DNA of 12,070 bases from an uncultured Paracoccaceae bacterium (GCA_958439195.1 OY288186.1:1-12070); one strand, 5' to 3'; shown: positions 1 to 6,956, counted from the first letter of the stretch. The notes: generated from the letters alone by a model not told the origin. Program-made: numbers and translations.

Positions 1-276
1 GGGGGGGGGGAGGGCAAGGCCTTTGTATTGTGGGTGGGTGGGGCAGGGCGGACGCGTGCAGGCGGGGCAATATTGCAAGAAGGGGGGCGGGGGATCCCTT
101 TTTGGGGGGACGAGGTAGAGGCAGGGGGGCCAGGGGAGGCAACCTGTGGTATTATGATCTAGCTCCTAGCTTTAACTTGCCGTTGTCTAATGTGAAACTG
201 TCACACATAAACCCTGACATCAAAACCCTGAAGCCCCTAAACCCAGAACCTGAATCCTGCTGGTCTGTGCTTTTGG

Positions 277-350
277 GTTCGTCAGTACGTCTTGGCCACT
301 AACGAGCATCGCTTCTAAAGGGCGAACATCATTGTATTGAAGGGGACCTG
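277..350 (+). pseudogene. Decayed tandem copy of the 5' half of exon 721-902
   Basis: The stretch from the CAGTACGTCTTGGCCACTAA region to GAAGGGGACC matches the start of the 721 exon. It carries an insertion of about 17 bases between the GAGCAT and CATCAT blocks and stops in the expected frame. The intron 3' end in front of it (CCTGCTG...TGTGCTTTTGGG) also resembles that before the 527 and 721 copies, so the duplication unit included intron sequence. The downstream half of the exon (DADL block) is absent. Confidence 0.65.
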
Positions 351-526
351 GAATAACCTAAACCCTTGAAATCCTAAACCTGAACCCTGCAATCAGAGCA
401 CGGAAACACCTCAAGCGTATACCCTGGATGAAAACACTGAATTACTAAAGCCTAAACCCGAAAAAAAATTCTGAAGCCCCTAAACCCTGAATTCCAAACC
501 CTGCTGCTGCCTTTCTATGTTGCTAG

Positions 527-580
527 ATGTGGCAATACTTCCTTGGCCACTAAGGAGCATCATCATATTGAAGGGGACCC
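527..580 (+). pseudogene. Second decayed copy of the 5' half of exon 721-902
   Basis: After an acceptor-like GTTGCTAG ending at 526, this copy is nearly identical to 721-773, including the block AAGGAGCATCATCATATTG. It has one extra base early on, which shifts the frame into a TAA, and it ends at GGGGACCC where telomere-like intron sequence begins. It lies about 194 bases before the intact copy. No donor follows it. It looks like a dead exon produced by local tandem duplication. Confidence 0.75.
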
Positions 581-720
581 ATTATACCCTAAATCCTGAA
601 AATGAGCCCTTGAAACTCTAAAGCATAGCCCGGGAAGAGCGAAAACCGTTAACCCTGAAACCCATTATTCTGAACCCCTAAGCCCTGAACATATATCTTG
701 CTGCTTTCCTATGTTTTTAG

Positions 721-902
721 GTGCGGCAATACATCTTGGCGACCAAGGAGCATCATCATATTGAAGGGGACCCAGATTGTGATTTGTTCATGGATGCTGA
801 TCTGTCAGTGCTGGGTGCCCCACTGCACAAGTACATTCAATATGCCATGGCAGTACGAGAGGAGTACAGTGCATTATCAGATGAGCAGTTCACAAAGGGA
901 AG
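721..902 (+). CDS. Exon with HD-domain core (ILATKEHHH...DADLSVLG...REEYSAL)
   Basis: The exon is preceded by a pyrimidine-containing acceptor ending TTTTTAG at 720 and followed by the donor GTGAGG at 903. It is open through 60 codons in phase 0 and leaves two bases. It encodes YILATKEHHH, FMDADLSVLGAP, YAMAVREEYSAL and DEQFTKG, which align in order with the second half of COG4339-type HD proteins. It is the only one of three 5' copies of this exon that is both open and full length, so I take it as the working copy. The first base triplet is GTG (Val), read as an internal codon and not as a start. Confidence 0.75.
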
Positions 903-3900
903 GTGAGGGAAGAGAGCGGGGGGAGGGGTAATGTGTTTTGTTACTAAGACTTGGAGGGAGGGTATGAGAATTTTGGGGAGGATACAATTTTAGCTAGTTT
1001 TGGTTGAGTTTATGGGGACTTGGGGTGGGTTGTGGTATTGGGAAGGCTCCAGGGAGGAGTTCAGAAAGAAATTTGCAGCATTCAAGCATGCTGTTGGGGT
1101 TCTTGGCTGGATTTGGGGTTTTTGGATGGAGACACACTTGGCCCAAGGAGATTGTGAAGACACCAAGAGGGGGGGGGGGGGAAGGTGGCCTGCCAGGCAG
1201 GAAAGGGTGGTGGAGGGCGGGTGAGGGTTTAGCGTATAGGGGCCAAGATTGCTGTTTTCAGGCTTTTCCATATGCCATGGCACTAAGAGAGGAGGTCAAT
1301 GCACTGACACTGGATGAAGGAGTGAAGGTGAGATAAAGGGGGGGGGGGGTTACTAAGCTAAAGTCTGAGTAGGAGGGTCAGGGGCGAACATCGTTTTGGT
1401 GGTTTTTGTGAGCTTGACGAGGAGGTGATGGGCTCCAGGTTTTTGGGAAAGCTTGTTAAGAGAGACCACTGCACTGCCCTCTGGGCCGTGCAGCACCCAA
1501 GCATGACTCCAACCAGTTTGTTAGTGTGGTGTGTTGAGTAAGAGCGAGTTTTGCTGCGATTTCGAGCGAGGCGGATACAAGTAGACCTGAGACCTTTCTT
1601 AGACTGCTAATTCTGAAAGCACTTCCACTTTTGGGAAAGCTTGTGAGAGGAGCCCAGTGCACAAATGAGCAGTTCACGAAATAGGGAGCTGAGGAAAGAG
1701 CGGGAGATGGTGCTGCTTAGGGTAGGTAGGTTTTTGTTCCCTGGGGTTTAGTTGGCTGGAGGGGACAATGGGAGGGTTTTAGGGCTGGAGAGGGAGAGGA
1801 AAGGAGCGAGGTGGCGTGGTCAGGAGGGGCTGAGGGCTGGCAGGCATGGAGAAGAATAGGGGGTCTGGCCAGTTCTCCGAGTTTGCGAACAATAGTGAAA
1901 TGGGTGTCATAACCCGCAAAGTTGCCGGATTGGTGGAAACTCGCTCGCTTTGCCAACAAGCAGAGAGGACATCGAGAGACATTTTTACATTTTGAAATTT
2001 CATACACAATCCTATGTAATCAATAATCTGGCCTAAAGACTGTCCCCACAATGCTTCTTTATTGGCAACACGTCTGTATTTGCAAGTGTGATTTCTGGCG
2101 CTCAAAGGCCTGCTGGGTAGAGAGCATCTCTCCTGGACAAATCTAGACAATTCAAGTCATCTCTGCTGAATATATGCAAGCAGGCATAAGAGCGCGTTTT
2201 CAACCATCCCACCACATGAATACCTAAACAAAAAGACGGAGGAGGGAGTATGAACCTCCAGACGGAGGAGGTAATATGAACCTCCAGAATGGAAGCCTTG
2301 AGGTGTATTGTGGCAGCACATGCGTACCACTGGATTTGTCAATTAATTTTTTAATTAATTAAAGTTCCCTCTTTCCTGGGTGTAGGGCTCAGGCACTCAA
2401 AACCCTACTGGATAGGGAGCAACTGTTCTTGACGGACCTTGGCAAGTCCATCTTAGAGAGTCAGGCCAATTGTACTTCTAGATTGAGATCAGCTGTTTCT
2501 GATGGATCTCATGGCCATCCAACCCGCATATGCCTTTTCTGTGCTAACCTTGAATCATTTACAAGCAGCCACCCTTTACAAATGTTCCCTCTGTTGTGTG
2601 TAGGGCCCAGGCGCTCAAAACCCTGCTGGATAGGGAGCAACTGTTCTTGACGGATCTTGGCAAATCCATCTTAGAGAGCCAGGCGAGGTGTAACATGGGC
2701 CATGAGTACCAACTGGTGTACTCAGGGATGATGCTGCTGCCCGAGGTCATACAAGGTAGGTTTGGGGTTTACGGTTTTAGCATGTAGGGTTTAGGGTTTT
2801 AGCATGTATGGTCTAGGGGTGTTTCTGACTTAACTTTGCATGGGCCATGAGTACCAACTGGTGTATTCAGGAATGCTACTGCTGCCCGAGGTCATACAAG
2901 GTAAGAGGGGTTTGGGAGGGTTTAGGGGGTAAAGGATGTAGGGTTTAGGGGTTTAGTGTGTTTGGCACTATCTAGGGCAATTACAGGAAAGACTGTTGGT
3001 GTTTTCAGGAATGTTGCTACTGCCCAAGATTATGCAAGGTAGGAGGGGTCCTGGGGTTTGGGGGTGAAGGATTTAGGGTTTAGGAGTGTTCTGTCCGGAT
3101 TTTGCGATTGGCTGACTACCAACTGGTGCATTCAGGGGTGTTTCTGCTGCCCGAGGTCATACAAGGTATGTTTGGGTTAGGGTTTTAGGATGTAGGGTTT
3201 AGAGGGTTCAGTGTTTCTGATACGTTTATGCAACAGCAAGAGTATTCATTCAGGTGCTCCGGGATGCTGCTGTTGCCCTAGGTTATACACTAAGGTAAGG
3301 GGGGTTGGAAGGTTCGAGATGTAGGGCTCAGAAAGGAGGGCTTAAAGAGTAGGGTTTCAGGATTGCTGATTGATGCTTGTGAAACGTTGCTGCAGTGCAA
3401 GGTCATACGAGGTAAGATTGTTTCTGTTGAGCCTTAAACCTTGGTCGTTTAGGTCTTAAATGCTGGACTTGTGGGGTGGATGCGTAGTAAGGGCCCATGA
3501 GTACCAACTGGTGTTTTTAGGAATGCTGCTGCTGCATGAGGTCATACAAGGTAGGGGGTCTTGGGGTCTTGGTTTTTTGGGGTGAGGTAGGGGGTGAGGG
3601 GGTGAGGTAGGGGGTCTTGGGATTTTGGTTATTTGGGGGTGGGGGTTGAGGTTGTAGGGTTTAGGGGTGTCTCTGCAAATTGTGGAGTACCAACTGGTGT
3701 ATTCAGGAATGTTGCTGCTGCCCGTGGTCATGCACGGTAAAGGGGGGTGGGGGCTTAGGTAATAAGAAGCGCGCACCGTATCATTTTTGCAACTGAGAGG
3801 GATCGCTCTTCCCAGCTGTCTCTTGCCCCCACATGCTGCAAACATATCAAATTCATCTGCATGCTGTAGACTTCTGTGAACGAAGTGTATATATTATGAA

Positions 3901-4789
3901 TGCTGCTGATGCCTTTTACGCGCCCCATTGAGACCACGACGCGGCTGGGGTTCGCATTTCAGCAGCCGGCAAACCTAGAATAGGCCCTGAACCCTGCATT
4001 TTAGGGTTTCTGTGACGATGGATTGTGCGCCTCTCCGCAAGCTCAACGCAGAGTGCACTTTCAACGCGGTGGGCATGGGCACATGTGAAGGATGATAGCT
4101 AATTTGCTGTTGAGGCTGCGGAGCCTGAAGTGGTGGGCCCGGGGGTTTAGGGGTTTAGGCACGGAGAGGGCGAAGGGCTTAGGTCTAATCTCTGCTTTTC
4201 AAGGGGATTGTCACCTCCTCTGGCCTGGACAATATGTCGTGGTGGGCCAAGCTCGTACTTCCTTTCTGGTGCCAGGTTTTTAGGGTTTAGGGTGTTGCTT
4301 CGGGTTTAGAGTTCAGGGTTTTGCTTCTGCCTGGTTTTTGCTATCGAAACACAGGAGCTTGAGGAGCCCAAGATGGAAAAAGCACTGCAATGCATCTGCG
4401 GTTCCTTTGATATAGCTGCTTTCAGCCATTAATGCTTGTAATCAATTGTGTGTGTGGGGGGGGGGGGGGGTGAGGCATGAGTGGGCAGGGGAGGCAGATG
4501 AGCCCTGAGGTCCTAGAAGCTAATATTGAGATGGAACCCTAGACATGAGCTCCTACACCCTAAACCTGAAGGTTTAATCCCCATACGTGAGGTCCTAGGC
4601 CCTAGAACAAATGACTTCAACCCTAATCATGAGGTCCTAGACCTTGGACCTGATGTCATAGACTCTAAACTTGAGGTCTTATACTCTAAACCCCAAATGA
4701 TGTTTGCTGTTATTTCAGAGGAGCCGGAGGAGCCGGAGGCAGAAGAAGCAATGGAGGCAGAGGAGGCAGCAGTGGCAGCACAAGCTTAA
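721..4789 (+). CDS. HD-superfamily phosphohydrolase (COG4339-like), 3' part, spliced; 5' end outside window
   Basis: The model joins 721-902, 2604-2755, optional 30-nt micro-exons, and 4719-4789. The spliced peptide carries the ordered signature of the predicted metal-dependent HD phosphohydrolases of the COG4339 type: YILATKEHHH, DLFMDADLSVLG, YAMAVREEYSAL, FTKGRAQALKTLLDR, then LFLTDLGKSILESQAR. The Asp of DADL corresponds to the last metal ligand of HD domains; the earlier His and His-Asp ligands must be encoded upstream of the window. Phases agree at every junction: exon 1 leaves two bases (AG) that the first G of exon 2 completes to Arg, and exon 2 leaves one G that either a micro-exon or the last exon completes. 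The product ends in a Glu/Ala-rich tail. The family is usually a short single-domain enzyme of unproven substrate, so the tail is an addition. Family assignment is fairly sure; exact micro-exon usage is unknown. Confidence 0.72.
1262..1328 (+). pseudogene. Partial copy of the 3' half of exon 721-902
   Basis: An acceptor-like TGTTTTCAG ends at 1261 and a GTGAGA donor follows 1328. The segment reads FPYAMALREEVNAL and then LDEGVK, matching YAMAVREEYSAL...DEQFTKG of the intact exon. It keeps both splice-site consensus words and is open, but from TATGCC to the donor it is 5 bases shorter than the original and ends in phase 0, so it cannot join exon 2604-2755 in frame. It is more likely a decaying duplicate than a used alternative exon. 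Confidence 0.6.
1645..1705 (+). pseudogene. Third, degraded copy of the 3' end of exon 721-902
   Basis: The blocks GAGAGGAG, CAGTGCA, ATGAGCAGTTCACGAAA and GAGGAAAGAGCGGG follow the same order as 855-925, so both the exon end and the start of its intron are copied. The frame is broken, and the donor GT has become GC in the corresponding position. A 16-base word TTTTGGGAAAGCTTGT just before it also occurs at 1440, before another short fragment (1458-1475), which suggests repeated local duplication. Confidence 0.6.
2235..2286 (+). repeat. Two-copy 26-bp tandem repeat
   Basis: Two adjacent 26-base units each start GACGGAGGAGG and end ATGAACCTCCA. GGAGG and CCTCC within each unit are complementary, so each could form a small hairpin. 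Confidence 0.8.
2386..2465 (+). pseudogene. Tandem copy of exon 2604-2755 (first ~27 codons)
   Basis: After GGGTGTAG at 2385 the sequence encodes AQALKTLLDREQLF and LTDLGKSILESQA, with only synonymous-type differences from the downstream copy 218 bases away. The intron 3' end (GTTCCCTCTTT...TGTAG) is duplicated too. After SQA the similarity stops, no clear donor follows, and the frame runs on into unrelated sequence. The coding part is so well kept that this may be a recent duplicate or a mutually exclusive alternative; the lack of a donor argues for a relic. Confidence 0.6.
2604..2755 (+). CDS. Exon encoding the C-terminal helices of the HD protein
   Basis: The acceptor is TGTGTGTAG ending at 2603 and the donor is GTAGGT at 2756. 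The first G completes the Arg codon left by exon 721-902, giving FTKGR-AQALKTLLDR, the expected family motif (GR-x-x-LL-R). It continues LFLTDLGKSILESQARCN, comparable to the family's terminal R-x-LF-T...ARANL pattern, then MGHEYQLVYSGMMLLPEVIQ, which is outside the usual family end. It leaves one base (G), matching the entry phase of the micro-exons and of the terminal exon. Its last 65 bases are the source of the downstream array. Confidence 0.72.
2756..3670 (+). repeat. G-strand TTTAGGG-like words in micro-exon introns
   Basis: Right after each micro-exon donor (GTAGG, GTAAG) the intron consists of words such as GGGTTTAGGG, GGTTTTAG and GTAGGGTTTAG. The orientation is opposite to that at 193-700. 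They recur in every unit of the array, showing that the telomere-like intron was duplicated together with the micro-exon. Confidence 0.65.
2839..3736 (+). repeat. Array of tandem micro-exon copies (GMLLLPEVIQ type)
   Basis: Seven further copies of the end of exon 2604-2755 follow at intervals of about 120-190 bases. Five have an intact 30-nt core between an AG acceptor and a GTA donor: 2871-2900 (GMLLLPEVIQ), 3009-3038 (GMLLLPKIMQ), 3136-3165 (GVFLLPEVIQ), 3521-3550 (GMLLLHEVIQ) and 3707-3736 (GMLLLPVVMH). Two are damaged: about 3254-3294, with a stop and an altered length, and about 3385-3414. Each intact core starts with two bases finishing a Gly codon and ends with a single G, so any number can be spliced in without changing frame. 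In four of the intact copies the bases before the core (TACCAACTGGTG...CAG) descend from coding sequence for YQLVYS and now sit where branch site and acceptor belong. Confidence 0.78.
3737..4505 (+). other. Intron 3' of the micro-exon array
   Basis: No firm exon is seen. The stretch 4204-4276 is open in the right phase (two bases in, one base out) but has a weak AAG acceptor and a GTTTTT donor, so I do not call it. The piece after ACACAG at 4354 (encoding ELEEPKMEKALQ in one frame) resembles the acidic last exon, but its phase does not fit. A 15-base G run sits at 4456-4470. TTTAGGG-like words occur at 4145-4160 and 4278-4320. Confidence 0.45.
4506..4692 (+). repeat. 21-bp minisatellite leading into the last exon
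   Basis: Nine units, all but one of them 21 bases (4527-4545 is 19), begin TGAGGTCCTAG or a variant and end ...CTAAACC. Seven consecutive exact 21-mers run from 4546 to 4692. Because 21 is a multiple of three and also 3 x 7, the array looks like an expanded triplet of telomere-like 7-mers. One frame is open through the array and continues into the acidic exon, giving seven-residue repeats of the type HEVLDLG / KLEVLYSKP. Whether it is ever translated is unknown. Confidence 0.75.
4719..4789 (+). CDS. Terminal exon, acidic Glu/Ala-rich tail with stop
   Basis: The acceptor GCTGTTATTTCAG ends at 4718. The first two bases (AG) complete the G left by exon 2604-2755, or by any micro-exon, to a Glu codon. 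The peptide starts EEPEEPEAEEAMEAEE and ends AAVAAQA before TAA at 4787-4789. It is low complexity, strongly negative, then Ala-rich. Such a tail is not part of the HD fold; a flexible or partner-binding role would be a guess. Phase agreement and a good acceptor support it as the real last exon. Confidence 0.6.
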
Positions 4790-4851
4790 ACCCTAACTAA
4801 ACCCTGTGAGAGATTAGTGAAGAGACGTTATCGCCCGTTGGTGGGGACCGT

Positions 4852-5084
4852 GGAGCAATGGAGGGAGAGGAGGCAGCAGGGGCAGCAGCAGCACAAGCGT
4901 AAACATTAAACCTCAAAACCCTACAATGGAAGCAGAGGGGGCAGCAGCAGCACAATCATGAGAATGATGTGTTCAAGCCCCTAGGGGGTGGGGTAGGGCG
5001 GGGGGAGGGGACTGTGCCAGTCGATTGTGGTTTAGAATGTAGTTGGGGGAGGCAGAGGATGCAGCAGCAGCAGCACATGCCTAA
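4852..5084 (+). repeat. Three further copies of the terminal-exon end
   Basis: Copies at 4852-4902 (MEGEEAAGAAAAQA, TAA), 4926-4961 (MEAEGAAAAQS, TGA) and 5043-5084 (LGEAEDAAAAAHA, TAA) each repeat the last part of exon 4719-4789 and each keep their own stop in the same relative place. Telomere-like CCCTAAAC words follow the first two stops. None has an obvious strong acceptor directly in front, so they most likely lie in the 3' untranslated region of the transcript. Confidence 0.7.
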
Positions 5085-5110
5085 AGCACTGGATGTAGGT
5101 TGGTACAGGT

Positions 5111-5116
5111 AATAAA
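5111..5116 (+). terminator. AATAAA, candidate polyadenylation signal
   Basis: AATAAA lies 322 bases after the main stop and 27 bases after the stop of the last terminal-exon copy, so one site would serve all four copies. Many green algae use TGTAA instead, which weakens the call. Confidence 0.35.
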
Positions 5117-5196
5117 AGCAGGGGGGAGTGCGGGTCTATGCTGACGGTATGGTTGGACCTAATGTTTGAATTTCTAGGTTAGAACAGAGAGTGAAT

Positions 5197-5242
5197 TACA
5201 TGTACATGTAGACCTAATGGCTTCCTACCATGTACATGGTAG
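5197..5242. repeat. Two perfect palindromes sharing an ATGTACAT core
   Basis: TACATGTACATGTA (5197-5210) and CTACCATGTACATGGTAG (5225-5242) are each perfect inverted repeats, 14 bases apart. They could be paired binding sites for a dimeric protein or a cruciform; the sequence alone does not decide. Confidence 0.6.
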
Positions 5243-5707
5243 TGTGCCTCAGAAAGTCCTTGTGCTAAGCTGCTGGTCTGAAGGAAGCGATCACGAGCCC
5301 ATTCCAGCGTATCGTGATTATGTATAGCATAAAATATCCGTCTAATTACTGGCTCAGTGGGGACAGTAAAAAGACTTTACAAAGGTATCATCAGCGGTAT
5401 CACAACAGCTGCACCTGCTTCACTTAGCTATTTGCTGCGTGGAGGCTGATCAGATGCCCCTTCGAACCGCGTAGCGCCTCGTGTAGCTTTCGGTATGAGG
5501 GATGCGCGAAGGATGCGTGCAATGGCTCGGAAGTGAAACTATAGATCGACTCGGGTGGTGCCGAGATGGCAGCTTTGTACCGGACGCCATACATGTGGAA
5601 GCGAGATACCATGCAAAGGGGCTGAGAAGCTTTACAAGAGACGAATGTGCATCGTGAACACTGAAGTGCAAAGGACATTTGATTTCTTTCTGTACTTCTG
5701 CCTCACT

Positions 5708-5732
5708 AAGTGACCATTATCACAGGTCACTT
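5708..5732. repeat. Hairpin with 8-bp arms
   Basis: AAGTGACC and GGTCACTT are perfect inverted arms around a 9-base spacer (ATTATCACA). It lies about 250 bases before the 5985 ORF. No T run follows, so a polymerase III or bacterial-type terminator is not suggested. Confidence 0.5.
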
Positions 5733-5795
5733 GTCCTGCAGTCGCGCACTATTATAGGAGTCTTCAATGCCTTGAGGAATGCGCTTTGTGGCCTG

Positions 5796-5802
5796 TATAA
5801 AA
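5796..5802 (+). promoter_or_regulatory. TATA-like box upstream of the 5985 ORF
   Basis: TATAAAA occurs 189 bases before the ATG at 5985, a plausible distance for a promoter plus short leader. No other core element was identified. Confidence 0.35.
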
Positions 5803-5984
5803 CCTATTCAAAAACAGGGCCACAAGTCGCTTGAGTTCTATGGTCCTCCCTAAGCGACAGGCTAGTTCACATGGAGTGCATGGCCCGCAGAACCTGATCA
5901 GGAACACGTATAATACCCAAGCAGTTCATTCCCAGGGCATTACCCAAAGATCATACCTGTGAAACCTAAACGGGCGACGACCTC

Positions 5985-6956
5985 ATGCCCCGCCTCATGC
6001 CCCACAGCGGCTATGCGTTGCAGATGCACAATGACGGGGTTCCTTCGACTGCACCCCATCTTATCTTCGTGAATGTGCTAAGTCCCAGAGCAGTAAAAGA
6101 AGCGGTAGATTGTTGCATCCAAGCAGACCTCATAGGGGATCCCACGGTTGTCAAAACGGGTGGCGGCAGGATAGTAGGCAAAGACGCAACTGGCAACAAC
6201 ATCTGGCAGCGATATCCAGCTCGCAAGACACTGCGGAGGCTTACATGTGACGATTACCTGACAATCAGCCTCCCTGCGGACTTCATGGTCAACCGTCCGG
6301 AGTTAGGCGTGGGCGGCAGGCCTGGATTGCTGGCAGTCCAGGATGTCATTAAGTACTTCGATGACATTGGTACAACCGAGGGGATCGAGGAGGGGAGCAG
6401 CGTCAACACGAAACATCTCAAGCTGAACATCGCGGCTCTGTGGTGGCGCATGACCCATGATTACGCCCTCGTGCCAGATGGGGGTGAAATGTCATATCAG
6501 GCGGAGGGGTCCCATTGCGCTCAGGAGGACGGGAGTATGGGGGAGGTACTGCTGATTGAAAGGGAATCAAAGGAGGTCAAGGATTCTAGGAAGGAGTGTG
6601 CCAAGGGTGGGCTGATGTGGAGGAAGGCCCCTCAGGCTGGTGGGGGTATATGTGATGATATGAATTACACTGGTCATACAATGTGCCCCCATGCCACATT
6701 TGGGTACCCATGCTATGGCCCAAGGTTACTAACAGGGCCGGGGGAGAAGGGGGCAGGGGCTAATGGAGAGGGGGGAGGTGTGGGGGATGAGAGGGGGGCA
6801 GGGACGGAGGGAGGGGCGTGGGAGGAGGGTGGGACAGGAGATGAGGAAATGGCACCCATACCATCAGCTAAGGGAGGGAAGTATCATCCATCTGGTGGAT
6901 CAAAGAATTCTGGCCGTATCAAACTGAAGGCCAAGAGGCGGGCAAAGAAGCAGTAA
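5985..6956 (+). CDS. Uncharacterised 323-residue protein with Gly/Glu-rich middle and basic C-terminus
   Basis: This is the longest open frame in the window. The first ATG after an in-frame TAA at 5967 is at 5985, with a second ATG at codon 5; the words CTCATGCCCC repeat across both. I do not recognise the family. Residues 1-168 look globular and mixed in composition (blocks IFVNVLSPRAVKEAVDCC, NIWQRYPARKTLRRLTCDDY, LNIAALWWRMTHDYALVPDGG). Residues 223-243 hold three Cys and a His (C-x10-C-x8-C, with GHTMCPH), perhaps metal binding. Residues 250-285 are almost only Gly, Glu, Ala and Asp. The last residues (IKLKAKRRAKKQ) are basic and could act as a nuclear signal or bind nucleic acid. No signal peptide or membrane segment is seen. 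A CCCCACAG just inside the start could be an acceptor, so this might instead be the last exon of a longer gene. Confidence 0.55.
   Translation: MPRLMPHSGYALQMHNDGVPSTAPHLIFVNVLSPRAVKEAVDCCIQADLIGDPTVVKTGGGRIVGKDATGNNIWQRYPARKTLRRLTCDDYLTISLPADFMVNRPELGVGGRPGLLAVQDVIKYFDDIGTTEGIEEGSSVNTKHLKLNIAALWWRMTHDYALVPDGGEMSYQAEGSHCAQEDGSMGEVLLIERESKEVKDSRKECAKGGLMWRKAPQAGGGICDDMNYTGHTMCPHATFGYPCYGPRLLTGPGEKGAGANGEGGGVGDERGAGTEGGAWEEGGTGDEEMAPIPSAKGGKYHPSGGSKNSGRIKLKAKRRAKKQ

Larger units (their letters stand above)
193..700 (+). repeat. Degenerate CCCTAAA-like telomeric words around the 5' exon copies
   Basis: Words of the type CCCTAAACCC, CCTGAACCC and CCTTGAAATCC fill the introns between exon copies at 277, 527 and 721. 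They are imperfect 7-mers related to the CCCTAAA telomere repeat and are written here in the C-rich orientation. They form part of the duplicated intron units. Confidence 0.65.
903..2385 (+). other. Long intron, no gene apart from exon relics
   Basis: This stretch separates the DADL exon from the next exon pair. It holds the exon relics at 1262-1328 and 1645-1705, homopolymer G runs at 1169-1181 and 1338-1349, and a two-copy 26-bp repeat at 2235-2286. The part from about 1860 to 2380 is more AT-rich, without telomere-like words, and may be inserted sequence. The minus-strand open frames here show no recognisable protein features. Confidence 0.5.
5117..5795. other. Intergenic stretch with palindromes, no supported gene
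   Basis: Sequence composition becomes balanced and the telomere-like words disappear. It contains two palindromes at 5197-5242 and a hairpin at 5708-5732. The minus strand is open over 5424-5678 for 84 codons, but the peptide has no recognisable feature and two overlapping frames are open, as expected by chance. I see nothing else. Confidence 0.5.

Noticed and set aside
30..302. 90-codon plus-strand open frame at the window start
   Set aside because: It is Gly/Arg-rich from G-rich low-complexity DNA and runs into telomere-like sequence and an exon relic; no protein feature.
1717..2150. Two overlapping minus-strand open frames of 96 and 123 codons
   Set aside because: They lie in the intron of the HD gene, overlap in different frames, and show no family motif or codon preference.
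3305..3325. GGTTCGAGA as a tRNA T-loop on the plus strand
   Set aside because: No pairing stem and no upstream cloverleaf parts; it sits in the micro-exon array intron.
3456..3845. 129-codon minus-strand open frame
   Set aside because: Its Pro-rich peptide is the complement of the G-rich introns and micro-exons; a shadow of the repeat array.
4204..4276. Possible extra exon with matching phase on both sides
   Set aside because: The acceptor is AAG without a pyrimidine tract and the donor is GTTTTT; no similarity to the gene family.
4355..4400. Possible further copy of the acidic last exon
   Set aside because: Similarity is limited to GAGGAGCC-like words, and the phase after ACACAG gives an early stop.
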